A stretch of 64,000 nt of DNA from Phenylobacterium sp. (lineage in GTDB: Bacteria > Pseudomonadota > Alphaproteobacteria > Caulobacterales > Caulobacteraceae): the NCBI GenBank assembly GCA_020401865.1, contig JADCAS010000004.1:434001-498000 (forward strand). The letters run 5' to 3'. Shown here one piece after another: positions 23,732 through 32,650 of this stretch; position 1 is the stretch's first letter, and each line of letters begins with the position of its first letter. A program made the position numbers and the translations under genes. The notes under the pieces are model-generated. The model did not search any database, had not been told where the DNA came from, and saw nothing but the letters and a program-made list of their open reading frames with translations.

Positions 23732-26371
23732 GTGCGGACGTTTCTCCTTTCACCCCTGATCCTGGTGATGGCCTCGGAATCCCCGGCCCTTGCGCGGGAG
23801 GCCCGGCCCCCTGCTGGTGAGGCCGTGGTCGACGAGCTGGTGGTCGAGGCGCCGGCGGACCGCGCCGGCGGCGTGGTGGGCGACATCAAACCCGAACTGC
23901 AGATCGACGCGTCCGAGATCCAGTCCTACGGCGTCAGTAATGTCGCCGAACTCGTCGCCCAGCTGGCGCCGCAGACCCAGTCGGGGCGGGGTCGCTCTCG
24001 CGGAGGCCCGCCGGTCGTGCTGTTGAACGGCGCACGGGTCTCGGGCTTCTCCGAACTCAGGGACCTTCCGTCCGAGGCCATACTGAGGGTCGACGTCCTC
24101 CCCGAGGAGGCGGCGCTCAAATACGGTTTCCCGGCTGACCAGCGGGTCCTTAACTTCGTCACGCGCAAGTCCTTCCGCGCCATCACCGCGGAGATTGACC
24201 TAGAGGCAGCCACGGCCGGTGGCACGGTCACCCGAGAGCTCGAGTCCGGCGTGTTCCGGATCGACGGCGACCAGCGGACCCAGTTGAGGGTCGACTGGAC
24301 GGAAGCCTCCGCCGTCACCGAGGCTGAGCGTGAGGTTCCGCCCGCCGCCTCCGTCGCCCCTTTCACCACCGCCGGCGCCTATCGGGGTCGGGGCCCGGGA
24401 GGCGAGATCGATCCCGCTCTCAGCACCCTCGCGGGCGTCTTGACACGGCTGGCGGGCGTGCCCGCCATCGCCCGTCAGCGTCCGCCGACCCTGGCCGAGA
24501 TCGCACCGCTGGCGGGGAAGCTGGCCCCCGACGGCGAGGCCGCCCTCCGGACCCTGACGCCCGAGACGCGGCGCCTCGAGATCAACGGCGTCCTCGCCCG
24601 GAATGTCACCCCGACCAGCACGGGGACTGTCAATCTGGCCCTCAGCCTCGGCAGTGCGGAGTCCCTCCAGGGACGCTCGGCCTACACCCTGGTCCTGCCC
24701 CAGGGGACTCCATGGTCGCCCTTTTCGGGCCCTGTGGATCTTCTGCGCCGGGACGCAGCCCGCGGTCCCATCCGGCGCACATCCGAGGACTGGAACGCAC
24801 GCCTCGGCTTCGGGCTGAACGGGTCGCGTAACGCCTGGCGGCTCTCCCTCACAGGCGGTCTCGACCTCGCCGATGTCGGGACCCGGACCGATGGCGGGGT
24901 AGACGCCCGGCCGGCCCAGGTCCGGCTGACGGCCGGGGATCCCGCCTTCAATCCCTACGCCGACCTTGGCGCCGGCGATCTTCCCGCCTTCGCCCCGGAC
25001 CGAACCCGGTCGCGGACAGCGGGGGCGGACCTGCAGGCCCTGGCCGCGGGCGCCCTGGCCGAACTTCCGGCGGGGCCGCTGTTCATCTCCCTCAAGGCCG
25101 GCGCGACCGGCAACTGGCTCAAGTCCCGTTCGGTGCGCCGCGAGGTGGAGCGGACCACGGACATCGCCCGGACGGGAGTCAACGCACAGGCGAGCCTCGA
25201 CCTGCCTCTCCTTCGCCGGGATACCGAAGGCCTCGGGCGGCTCGGCGACCTGTCCGTGAATCTCAACCTGCAGGGCGAGAGTCTGTCGGACGCCGGGACC
25301 CTGACGGCGGTGGGCGGAGGCCTGAACTGGTCCCCCGTGGATCGCGTGACCCTGCTGGCCTCCTTCAGCCGCGACCAGTCGCCGCCCACCCTGACCCAGC
25401 TGGGGGCGCCGCGCTCGCTCACCACGGGGGTGCGGGTTTTCGACTACGTGCGCGGCGAGACGGTCGAGGTCACCCAGGTCTCTGGGGGGGATCCGGCCCT
25501 GGCCAACGATACTCGCGACGCGGCCCGCCTGGGCGTCAACTGGAAGCCCTTCGCGGATCGGGAGATCAACCTGTCGGCCAACTACACCCGCAGTCGCGCT
25601 GAGGACCTGGCCTCCGCCCTGCCGGCCCTGACCGCCGAGGTGCAGGCCGCCTTCCCCGAACGGTTCCTGCGGGACGGAACCGGACGTCTCGTCCTGGTCG
25701 ACATCCGGCCGGTGAACTTCCTGCGCAGCGATCGCGAAGAGATCCGCTGGGGCTTCAACTGGTTCGGAGGCGCCGGGCCTGCGACGGGACGGCCCGTCGG
25801 CACGGGTGGCGGTCCGCGTGGCGGCCCCCCTGGCGCGCGGATGGGCCCCCCGGGCGGCGGCATGGGACCGGGAACGGGCCCTCCGGGCGCCCGGAACGGC
25901 TTCCAGGTCTCGCTCTACCACACCGCTGTCCTGACCGACCGGATACTGGTCCGCTCCGGCGGTCCGGTCTTCGACCTGCTGGAGGGGTCCGCCGCCGGGG
26001 ACCGCGGAGGGACGCCGGCGCACGCGGTCGATCTCCAGGCGGGCCTGTTCCACAAGGGTCGCGGGATCCGCCTGACAGGCGCCTGGAGGAGCGGCACCGA
26101 GGTCCGCGGCGAGACGCCCGAAAGCGACCTGACCTTCTCGGACCTCGCCACCTTCGATGTGCGGATGTTCGAGACCTTTGCCGGAACGCCCGAGCTGGTC
26201 CGTCGTTGGCCCTTCCTGAAGGGCGCCCGGCTCACCCTGGCGGTGGACAATGTCTTCGACGCCCGGCTGAAGGTCCGCGACGCCCGGGGCGCGGAGCCGG
26301 CGGGATACGCCGCCGCCCTCCTCGACCCTGTCGGCCGGGTTCTGGAGATCAGTTTCCGAAAGGTGTTCTGA
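23732..26371 (+). CDS. TonB-dependent receptor-like outer-membrane protein with Gly/Pro-rich insertion
   Basis: Predicted outer-membrane beta-barrel of 879 residues. A signal peptide (about 22 residues, ending SESPALA) precedes a TonB-box-like VVDELVVEAP and a plug-like region: VSNVAELVAQLAPQTQSGRG, PPVVLLNGARVSGFSELRDL and ILRVDVLPEEAALKYGFPAD. The barrel ends LDPVGRVLEISFRKVF, with terminal Phe as in porins. An insertion near residues 685-730 is rich in Gly and Pro (GTGGGPRGGPPGARMGPPGG and more), probably an extracellular loop. Start is a GTG after GGTGGAG. It precedes NTF2-like and esterase genes, but the ligand is unknown. Confidence 0.85.
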   Translation: MRTFLLSPLILVMASESPALAREARPPAGEAVVDELVVEAPADRAGGVVGDIKPELQIDASEIQSYGVSNVAELVAQLAPQTQSGRGRSRGGPPVVLLNGARVSGFSELRDLPSEAILRVDVLPEEAALKYGFPADQRVLNFVTRKSFRAITAEIDLEAATAGGTVTRELESGVFRIDGDQRTQLRVDWTEASAVTEAEREVPPAASVAPFTTAGAYRGRGPGGEIDPALSTLAGVLTRLAGVPAIARQRPPTLAEIAPLAGKLAPDGEAALRTLTPETRRLEINGVLARNVTPTSTGTVNLALSLGSAESLQGRSAYTLVLPQGTPWSPFSGPVDLLRRDAARGPIRRTSEDWNARLGFGLNGSRNAWRLSLTGGLDLADVGTRTDGGVDARPAQVRLTAGDPAFNPYADLGAGDLPAFAPDRTRSRTAGADLQALAAGALAELPAGPLFISLKAGATGNWLKSRSVRREVERTTDIARTGVNAQASLDLPLLRRDTEGLGRLGDLSVNLNLQGESLSDAGTLTAVGGGLNWSPVDRVTLLASFSRDQSPPTLTQLGAPRSLTTGVRVFDYVRGETVEVTQVSGGDPALANDTRDAARLGVNWKPFADREINLSANYTRSRAEDLASALPALTAEVQAAFPERFLRDGTGRLVLVDIRPVNFLRSDREEIRWGFNWFGGAGPATGRPVGTGGGPRGGPPGARMGPPGGGMGPGTGPPGARNGFQVSLYHTAVLTDRILVRSGGPVFDLLEGSAAGDRGGTPAHAVDLQAGLFHKGRGIRLTGAWRSGTEVRGETPESDLTFSDLATFDVRMFETFAGTPELVRRWPFLKGARLTLAVDNVFDARLKVRDARGAEPAGYAAALLDPVGRVLEISFRKVF

Positions 26372-26433
26372 GGGGTTGCGCCCCGTCTCGGGCTGGACTT
26401 CCCTAGGGCGAGGGCTCTTGGGAGGACGCCGAC

Positions 26434-26859
26434 ATGACAGACCCATCGGTTCCGCGGCCGCCCGTTCGTCCTCAACACGCCGCCTTCGCGAGCCAGGTGG
26501 AGGCCGCCCAGGATGTCCTTGACGCCTTCATGGCCGCCTGGAACGCCCGGGACGCCTCCGGCGTGCGGGCCAGCTTCAACTTCCCCCATGTCCGCTTTGC
26601 TTCAGGCCGGGTGAACATCCTGGCGCCCGAGCAGGTGACGGACGCCATGTACGCCGGCGCGGCCCTTTCGGAGTGGGGCCGCTCCGCCTGGCTCCGCCGG
26701 GAGGTGATCCACGCCGGGCCCGACAAGGTTCAGTTCGATACCCGGTTCGCCCGGTTCCGGCCGGATGGAAGCCTGATCAGCAGCTTTGACTCCATCTACA
26801 TCGTGACCCTCCAGGACGGCCGCTGGGGCGTCCAGGGCCGGTCCAGCTACGCGCCCTGA
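26434..26859 (+). CDS. NTF2-like (SnoaL/DUF4440-type) protein
   Basis: Small protein of 141 residues with an NTF2-like pattern: an N-terminal helix DVLDAFMAAWNARDASGVRA, then FNFPHVRFASGRVNIL, and the strand pair KVQFDTRFARFRPDG / FDSIYIVTLQDGRWGVQGRS. Such cone folds bind small molecules or act as isomerases; no catalytic residues can be assigned. The start is well marked by GGGAGGACGCCGAC. It lies between the TonB receptor and an esterase, 62 and 13 bases away, so the three are probably one transcript. Confidence 0.72.
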   Translation: MTDPSVPRPPVRPQHAAFASQVEAAQDVLDAFMAAWNARDASGVRASFNFPHVRFASGRVNILAPEQVTDAMYAGAALSEWGRSAWLRREVIHAGPDKVQFDTRFARFRPDGSLISSFDSIYIVTLQDGRWGVQGRSSYAP

Positions 26860-26872
26860 ACCGGGACCCGCC

Positions 26873-27694
26873 ATGAAAGCCGCCAGCTATCCGCTCGCCC
26901 GACAGCAGGATTTCACCTCCCGCATCAACGGGAAGGCCTACCGGCTGAGAATCGCCACCCCCTACGGCCCGCCGCCCGAGGGCGGATACCCTGTCCTCTA
27001 CGTCCTCGACGGGGACGGGTACTTCGGGTCGTTCGCCGACGCCGCCCGGCTCCGCGCCGCCGCCGGTCTGGAGCTGCCCCACGCCGTCGTGGTGGGGGTC
27101 GGCTACCCCGGGGAGGATTTCACCGGGGCCCTCGGGCGACGGTTCCTCGACCTCACTCCCACCGAGCCGGATGCGGCCGAGAAGGCCAACCACACCTTTG
27201 CCTCGGGGGAGATCCGCTACGCCGGCGCGGATGACTTCCTGGAGATCCTGACCCAGGAGGTGCGCGCGCGGGTCGCCGAGGTCCTGCCCGTCGATCCGGC
27301 CCGTGAGTCCGTATTCGGCCACTCTCTGGGCGGCCTCTTCGTCCTGCACAGCCTGTTCCGAAGGCCCGACGCCTTCTCCGCCTGGCTGTCCCTCAGCCCC
27401 TCCATCTGGTGGGACGATCGTGTTGTCCTCAAGGGTGAGGCGGGCTTTGCGTCCGCGCTGGCGGGCCTCGCCAGGCCACCCCGGCTCTTTGTCGGCGTCG
27501 GCTCCCTGGAGCAGCCGGAGGGCTCGCCAGCCCGGATGGTCGACAACGCCGTGGAGCTGTCCGCCCGCTTCGGCGCCCTGCCCGGTCCGCCGGGCTGGCG
27601 CTTCGCCTCGAAGGTCTTCGAGGGCGAGACTCACACCGGGGTGGTGTGGCCAGCCATCAATCCCCTGCTCGACTTCGCCCTGAAGGACGCCTGA
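26873..27694 (+). CDS. alpha/beta-hydrolase esterase, enterochelin-esterase/BesA-like family
   Basis: Esterase of 273 residues. It has the family start YRLRIATPYGPPPEGGYPVL and YVLDGDGYFGSFADAARL, the nucleophile elbow GHSLGGLFVLHSLF (Ser151), and a late catalytic His254 in FEGETHTGVVWPAINPLL. The order YPVLYVLDGD...GHSLGG...E.H matches PF00756-type putative esterases that include ferric-siderophore hydrolases (Fes, IroE, BesA). No signal peptide, so cytoplasmic. With a TonB receptor two genes upstream, cleavage of an imported siderophore or ester is possible but not shown. Confidence 0.86.
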   Translation: MKAASYPLARQQDFTSRINGKAYRLRIATPYGPPPEGGYPVLYVLDGDGYFGSFADAARLRAAAGLELPHAVVVGVGYPGEDFTGALGRRFLDLTPTEPDAAEKANHTFASGEIRYAGADDFLEILTQEVRARVAEVLPVDPARESVFGHSLGGLFVLHSLFRRPDAFSAWLSLSPSIWWDDRVVLKGEAGFASALAGLARPPRLFVGVGSLEQPEGSPARMVDNAVELSARFGALPGPPGWRFASKVFEGETHTGVVWPAINPLLDFALKDA

Positions 27695-27763
27695 CGGTCC
27701 GCTTGCGGGACGCCGCAGGGCCTGTAGAAAACCCTGCAACCTGATCGTCGACGGAGGCCGACC

Positions 27764-28759
27764 GTGCCCGACACCTTCCGCGCCCTGCGCGCCCACAAGA
27801 CCGAGGCGGGGATCGAGGCCCGGCTCGAGAGCCTGACCGACGCCGACCTGATGGAGGCCGACGTCACCGTGCGGGTCGAGGCCTCGACGATCAACTTCAA
27901 GGACGGTCTGGCCCTGACGGGTCGCTCGCCCATCCTGCGCGCCTTCCCCCTCATTCCCGGCATAGATTTCGCCGGCGTGGTGGAGGCTTCGTCGAATCCG
28001 GGCTTCGCCGCGGGCGACCGGGTGGTGCTGAACGGCTGGGGCGTGGGCGAGACCTGGCACGGCGGCTACGCCCAGAAGGCGCGGGTCAAGGGCGACTGGC
28101 TGGTGCGCCTGCCTGACAGCCTGTCCACGGCCCGCGCCATGGCCATCGGCACGGCGGGCTACACGGCCATGCTCTGCGTCATGGCCCTAGAGCGCCAGGG
28201 GGTGACCCCGGGGTCCGGGGACATCCTTGTCACGGGCGCCGCCGGGGGTGTGGGCAGCGTCTCCATCGCCCTGCTCTCGGCCCTCGGCTACAGGGTCGTG
28301 GCCTCGTCACGCCGGGCGGAGTCCGAGGGGGACTACCTGCGGAACCTGGGCGCCGCCGAGGTCATCGACGCCGCGGAGTTCTCCGGGCCCGCCCGTCCGG
28401 TCGGAAAGGAGCGCTGGGCCGGCGTGGTGGACTCCGTGGGCAGCCATACCCTGGCCAACGCCCTCTCCCAGACCCGCTACGGCGGGGCCGTGGCGGCCTG
28501 CGGTCTGGCCCAGGGCATGGACCTGCCCGGGTCCGTGGCGCCCTTCATCCTTCGCAGCGTCGTCCTCGCCGGGGTGGACAGCGTCATGCGGCCCATGCCC
28601 GACCGGATCGAGGCCTGGCGGCGGCTGGGAACCGACCTCGACCTCGCCCGGCTGGACGCCATGACCGAGGTCGCCGGCCTGTCCGACCTGCCGCGCCTGG
28701 CTGCCGAGATCCTCGACGGGAAGGTCCGTGGCCGGGTGGTGATCGATCCCTCGATCTAG
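27764..28759 (+). CDS. acuI: MDR oxidoreductase, AcuI/YhdH family (acrylyl-CoA reductase-like)
   Basis: 331-residue quinone-oxidoreductase-like enzyme of the YhdH/YhfP/AcuI group, which reduces acryloyl-CoA to propionyl-CoA with NADPH. Typical blocks: VRVEASTINFKDGLALTGRS, FPLIPGIDFAGVVEASSNPG, NGWGVGETWHGGYAQKARVK, AIGTAGYTAMLCVMALERQG, DILVTGAAGGVGSVSIALLS and a late VAACGLAQGMDLPGSVAPFI. The NFKD, GWGVGE.HxGG and T.G.GGVGS motifs are specific to the group. Start is a GTG after GGAGG. Its stop overlaps the stop of the convergent DoxX gene in a shared CTAG. Confidence 0.88.
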   Translation: MPDTFRALRAHKTEAGIEARLESLTDADLMEADVTVRVEASTINFKDGLALTGRSPILRAFPLIPGIDFAGVVEASSNPGFAAGDRVVLNGWGVGETWHGGYAQKARVKGDWLVRLPDSLSTARAMAIGTAGYTAMLCVMALERQGVTPGSGDILVTGAAGGVGSVSIALLSALGYRVVASSRRAESEGDYLRNLGAAEVIDAAEFSGPARPVGKERWAGVVDSVGSHTLANALSQTRYGGAVAACGLAQGMDLPGSVAPFILRSVVLAGVDSVMRPMPDRIEAWRRLGTDLDLARLDAMTEVAGLSDLPRLAAEILDGKVRGRVVIDPSI

Positions 28760-29172
28760 CGGGCCCCGGCGGCGGGCCGCCGGGCGGCCAGCAGCAGAAG
28801 CCCGGCGAAGATTCCCAGGTTCTTGATGAAGTTCTGCATCTCGTGCTGGCGGTCGCCGCCGGGATAGTCGTTCCAGAAGTCGTGCATGAACAGGTTGATC
28901 AGCAGGGTCATTCCGGCGAGCAGGAACGCGGCTGTCCGGGCGTTCCAGTTCGCCATCAACGCCAGTCCGCCGCCGACCTGCAGGGGAATGGTCAACAGAA
29001 GCACGGGCAGGGCGAACGGCACTTTATGAAGCTCCATATAGGCCACAGTACTGGCGAACCCGGTGATCTTCATCAGGCCGGGAACCACGAAATAGAGCCC
29101 GAGCAGGACGCGCCCGGTCAGGTCCATCGGCCGGCTGAGCCTGTCGAGCAAGGGGTTCAGGGGATTGTTCAT
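28756..29172 (-). CDS. DoxX family membrane protein
   Basis: Four-helix membrane protein of 138 residues from the ATG at 29172 (MNNPLNPLLDRLSRPMDLTG); a further upstream start at 29205 is less likely. LLGLYFVVPGLMKITGFAST is the DoxX first helix with its G-x-x-K signature, and PLQVGGGLALMANWNARTAA the third. Members work in redox-linked or catabolic contexts but the role is rarely known. Its TAG stop is read from the same CTAG that ends the convergent acuI-like gene, so the two genes overlap by four bases. Confidence 0.88.
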   Translation of the reverse strand: MNNPLNPLLDRLSRPMDLTGRVLLGLYFVVPGLMKITGFASTVAYMELHKVPFALPVLLLTIPLQVGGGLALMANWNARTAAFLLAGMTLLINLFMHDFWNDYPGGDRQHEMQNFIKNLGIFAGLLLLAARRPAAGAR

Positions 29173-29289
29173 GGGAACTCCGGGGTGAAGAATGTGGGGG
29201 TCCAAGACGCCCTCTCACTGTAGGGAGGAGGGCCTCCGTCGCCAGCTCTGATAAGCGGGCTCGCGGCGCGCCGGAGGGTTTCTCTGGCC

Positions 29290-29739
29290 TCAGACCAGGG
29301 CCCCCGCCGCCAGTCCCGTCACGGCCCCGGCGGTCAGGATCAGGCGAAGACGCGGATACCATGCGGGAAGCCCAGGCGAGCGCAGGTCCCAGACAAGGTG
29401 CAGGACAAGGGCGGCGGCCAGGCCTGCAAGCTGGAGGCCGGAGCGGTCGGGGGGCAGCAGGATCAGCCCCCAGGCGATGACGCTGGGCGCCATGCTGAAG
29501 GCGATTGTCCGCGGGTCGGGCGCCGTTTCGCTCACCGCCCGGCCCCAGCGCGCGCCGCCGAGGAAGGACAGGATCACCGCCGCATAGAGGCCGAGGGCCT
29601 GATCGCTCCAGCCGGACAGCGCCGGGATGGACACGGCCAGGAGGGGCAGGCCCAGGAAGGGGATGAGGCCGGCGAGACCCCAGGCCAGGACAGTCCTGGG
29701 AACCAAGCGGTCGTCGGCCGGCGGATCGGAGGCGGTCAT
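29290..29739 (-). CDS. DUF3429 family membrane protein
   Basis: 149 residues with about five hydrophobic helices. LGLYAAVILSFLGGARWGRA is the characteristic DUF3429 segment (Y-x-A-V-I-x-S-F-x-G-x-x-x-W), followed by FSMAPSVIAWGLILLPPDRS and LVWDLRSPGLPAWYPRLRL. The function of the family is not known. The gene stands between DoxX and the arylsulfatase on the same strand, with more than 75 bases to each, so co-transcription is uncertain. Confidence 0.85.
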   Translation of the reverse strand: MTASDPPADDRLVPRTVLAWGLAGLIPFLGLPLLAVSIPALSGWSDQALGLYAAVILSFLGGARWGRAVSETAPDPRTIAFSMAPSVIAWGLILLPPDRSGLQLAGLAAALVLHLVWDLRSPGLPAWYPRLRLILTAGAVTGLAAGALV

Positions 29740-29817
29740 GACGGGGTCCCTGCGGGTCTTTCGGTCCTTGTCCCTTTTTCCGGCGGACGCCCCCTGCTGG
29801 CAAGCCCGTCCCGGGAC

Positions 29818-31623
29818 TCAGGCGCCGCCCCGTCCCCGCCGCCGCCAGCGCCAGGCCAGGAGGCCGGCGCCGCCGACGACCAGGGCCAGGACCCCGGCCA
29901 ACGCCGCCAGGAGAGGCGCCTGCCGCGCGAGGGCGTTGGCCGTCAGCTGCTTCTGGATGGTGTATCCCGGGGGCAGGGGCGCCACGCCGACCCTTGCCTC
30001 ATAGGCCGCATAGTCGGCCAGCAGGGCCTGGAGCCGCTCGGGCTCGGCGCCGGACAGCTCGCGCGTCTCGCCCGGATCACGGGCGATGTCATAGAGCCGC
30101 CAGCGGCCATCGCCGAGGGGCGGCATGTCGCGGACGATCTTGTAGTCCCCGCGGTAGAGGGCCGCATTGCCGGACACCTCGATCCCGAGGGAGGAATTCG
30201 GTCCGCGGACCGCGCCGCCGCCGCCCTCCAGCACGGCCCGAAGGCTGATCCCGTCCATGGCCGGGGCCTCCGGTGTCGCCCGGGCGCCGGCGAAGTCGGC
30301 CAGGGTGGGGGTGACGTCCGTCACGAAGGTCAGGCCGTCGATGCGCCGGCCGGGAGCCACGCCGGGCCCCGAGACGATGAGGGGCGCCCGGATTCCACCC
30401 TCAGAGACATAGAACTTGTAGCGTCGACCCGGCGCCGCCAGGGCCTCGGCCCATTCGCGGCCGATATAGTTCAGGCTGCCCGGGCCGCCCAGTCCCTCCA
30501 GCCGCCAGGCGTAGCCATGGGTGCGCATCCACAGCCCCATGCCCCTCTGGTGCACCGGGTCGCTCGGCTCGGGGCCATTGTCGGAGGTCACGACGAAGAG
30601 GGTGTTGTCGAGCTCGCCCCGGGCCTCCAGGCGCTGTATCAGCCGGCCGATCGCGGCGTCCGCCGCCTCGATCATTCCGGCGTAGACCTCCATAGAGCGG
30701 GCCGCTATCCGGCGCTCGTGCGCCGGCAGGGCGTCCCAGTCCCGGGCGTCCGGAGAGAAGCCGTCGACTGCGGCGCCGTCGGGCAGAAGGCCCAGCTGCC
30801 GCGCCCTTGCGGTCCGGGCTTGCCGGAGCGCCTCCCAGCCCCCGTCGAACCGGCCCCGATAGCCGTCAGCGTAGCGAGCAGGCGCCTGGACCGGAATGTG
30901 CACCGCCTGCAGGGCGAGGTAGGCGAAAAAGGGCGCCCGTCCGGCGGGGGCCTCGTCGATGTAGCGGGTCAACCGGTCAACCAGCAGGTCTGAGGAGTAG
31001 AAGGACCCGGGCATTTTCGCGGGGCGGCCATCCTCGTACCAGGGCGCTTCCGTGTAATAGGGCATGTAGGGGCGGGGGGCCCAGTTGTCGGCGCCGGAGG
31101 CGTCCAGGGCGAGGGATCTGTCGAAGCCCTGACCGTCGGGGAGTTCACCCGGCCCGTGGCCCAGGTGCCACTTGCCCGCCATCAGAGTCCGGTAGCCCTC
31201 CGCGCGCAATCGCTCGGCGATGGTCAGAACCTCGGGCTCGATCCTCAGGCGGTAGCCGGGCCGATTCCGCATCTCGGGCGGCAGAATCTCTTCGATGGTC
31301 GCCGCTCCGGCCCGATGGTTGTCCAGTCCGGTCAGGAGCATGGCCCGAGACGGGGTGCAGAGGGGTGAGGTCCGGTAGCCGGTAAACCTCGCCCCCTGCC
31401 GCGCCAGACGGTCGATGTTGGGAGTCCGCGCCTCGCCCCCGTAGGCTCCCAGATCCATCAGGGCGACGTCGTCGAACAGGATGACGATGATGTTGGGCCG
31501 GGTCCGTTCAGGGGTCTTCAGCGCCGGCGCGGCGGACGCGCCCTCGGCGCCGAGGAGCGACAGGGCGCCAGCGGCGGCGCCCGCCCACAGGGCCAGCTTC
31601 CGCCTCGCGGTCTTGCGCGCCAT
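29818..31623 (-). CDS. arylsulfatase (formylglycine-type sulfatase), exported
   Basis: Sulfatase of 601 residues that hydrolyses sulfate esters. The signal region is ALWAGAAAGALSLLGAEGAS; metal ligands are D51/D52 in VILFDDVALMDLGAYGG; the modified residue is Cys89 in SPLCTPSRAMLLTG, the C-x-P-S-R motif converted to formylglycine. MAGKWHLGH and VVTSDNGPEPSDP are the other sulfatase blocks. The C terminus carries a membrane helix (about 573-592) followed by an Arg-rich tail, so the enzyme may be anchored. Cys-type needs a formylglycine-generating enzyme, not present here. AAGGAGAG precedes the ATG; a palindrome lies 24 bases upstream. Confidence 0.93.
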   Translation of the reverse strand: MARKTARRKLALWAGAAAGALSLLGAEGASAAPALKTPERTRPNIIVILFDDVALMDLGAYGGEARTPNIDRLARQGARFTGYRTSPLCTPSRAMLLTGLDNHRAGAATIEEILPPEMRNRPGYRLRIEPEVLTIAERLRAEGYRTLMAGKWHLGHGPGELPDGQGFDRSLALDASGADNWAPRPYMPYYTEAPWYEDGRPAKMPGSFYSSDLLVDRLTRYIDEAPAGRAPFFAYLALQAVHIPVQAPARYADGYRGRFDGGWEALRQARTARARQLGLLPDGAAVDGFSPDARDWDALPAHERRIAARSMEVYAGMIEAADAAIGRLIQRLEARGELDNTLFVVTSDNGPEPSDPVHQRGMGLWMRTHGYAWRLEGLGGPGSLNYIGREWAEALAAPGRRYKFYVSEGGIRAPLIVSGPGVAPGRRIDGLTFVTDVTPTLADFAGARATPEAPAMDGISLRAVLEGGGGAVRGPNSSLGIEVSGNAALYRGDYKIVRDMPPLGDGRWRLYDIARDPGETRELSGAEPERLQALLADYAAYEARVGVAPLPPGYTIQKQLTANALARQAPLLAALAGVLALVVGGAGLLAWRWRRRGRGGA

Positions 31624-31646
31624 CCGGCTCTCCTTAAGCCATCAAT

Positions 31647-31663
31647 TGACACATGAAGTGTCA
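31647..31663. promoter_or_regulatory. perfect palindrome upstream of the arylsulfatase gene
   Basis: TGACAC (31647-31652), ATGAA, GTGTCA (31658-31663): a 6-bp inverted repeat 24 bases before the start codon of the sulfatase gene, overlapping where its promoter or leader must lie. Size and symmetry suit a TetR- or GntR-like dimer. No regulator gene is adjacent. Confidence 0.45.
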
Positions 31664-31740
31664 CATGATGTCCGGGCAGGCAAGTCCGCCGGCCTCAGCG
31701 GCTCCGCCGCCCGGTCCGCCGGGGGCGCAATGGCATTGCC

Positions 31741-32622
31741 TCAGTAGGCGATGCGTTCGATCCTCAGGCCCTCCCGCTCCAGGAGTTCGCGGACGTTCCT
31801 ATCGCCCGCCAGGTGCCCGGCCCCGACCGCTACGAAAACCACCCCGGGCCGGTCCATCCGGGCCTTCAGGTCCTTCGCCCAGCGGACATTGCGCTCGGTC
31901 AGCAGGATCCTGGCGGTCTCGGGCGTGTCCTTCATCTCCTCATCCATGACACGTCCCGTCGCATCGGCCTCGCCGCGAGTCCAATGGTCGACTAGGCGGG
32001 ACATGATCGCCAGGCCCTGCTCGCGATTGTGGGCGAGGTCCCGGATGCCCGCCAGCTGCTCGACCTCGGGGGTGGAGTCCAGCATGGTGAACTGCTGCTC
32101 GGGGGTCTCGAAGGCGGTGATCGACTTGCCGGACTTGCGGGCGGCCTCGGTCAGAATGGACTCGGCGCCGGTCTTGGGATCCAGTCCGGCCTTCATGTAC
32201 ATGACCGACGCCGCCTGGACTGCGATGAACCAGGGCTCGAGGGGCTCCAGCTGGGCGGCGGGCAGGCCGAGGTCCTGGAGGGTGCGCACATAGGCCGCAT
32301 GTTCCTCTGGGGAGAGCCTCTGGGCCATGGTGCGCCCATTGGGGTCGACGGCCAGCTTCGTGATGAGGGGGCCGAGGCTGGCCGGGTCGTCGACCGGCAG
32401 GAGCTCCATCCGCAACTCGTCGGACGCGTTGAAGGCGTCAGCCACGGCCTCGTCGAACCAGGACAGGTCCTTGGGCAGGAAGTGGACGGTGCCAAACAGG
32501 TAGATGGTGGTGTCGGCGTCGCGCACCACCCAGAGGGCGGGATCGGCGTCGCGGGGGGCGGCGAGGGCCGGCGCAGCGGCGAGGCTGAGGGCGGCGGCGA
32601 GGGCGGCGAGGCGGCGGAACAT
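31741..32622 (-). CDS. TraB/GumN family protein, exported
   Basis: 293 residues from the ATG at 32622 (MFRRLAALAAALSLAAAPAL, a clear signal peptide); a longer frame to 32694 would put 24 residues before it. The mature start LWVVRDADTTIYLFGTVHFL has the family's G-T-x-H motif, and the C-terminal VFVAVGAGHLAGDRNVRELL holds the second conserved GxxH. The family includes metal-dependent peptidases (TIKI/TraB) and GumN; the two His-containing GxxH motifs are the presumed metal site. Periplasmic. It is not obviously linked to its neighbours. Confidence 0.9.
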   Translation of the reverse strand: MFRRLAALAAALSLAAAPALAAPRDADPALWVVRDADTTIYLFGTVHFLPKDLSWFDEAVADAFNASDELRMELLPVDDPASLGPLITKLAVDPNGRTMAQRLSPEEHAAYVRTLQDLGLPAAQLEPLEPWFIAVQAASVMYMKAGLDPKTGAESILTEAARKSGKSITAFETPEQQFTMLDSTPEVEQLAGIRDLAHNREQGLAIMSRLVDHWTRGEADATGRVMDEEMKDTPETARILLTERNVRWAKDLKARMDRPGVVFVAVGAGHLAGDRNVRELLEREGLRIERIAY

Positions 32623-32650
32623 CAGGGGTCTCCGGAAGGAAGGGGAAGGG

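Noticed and set aside
24200..26446. Long minus-strand open frame opposite the TonB receptor
   Set aside because: No ribosome binding site or motif; the opposite strand encodes a complete barrel with signal peptide.
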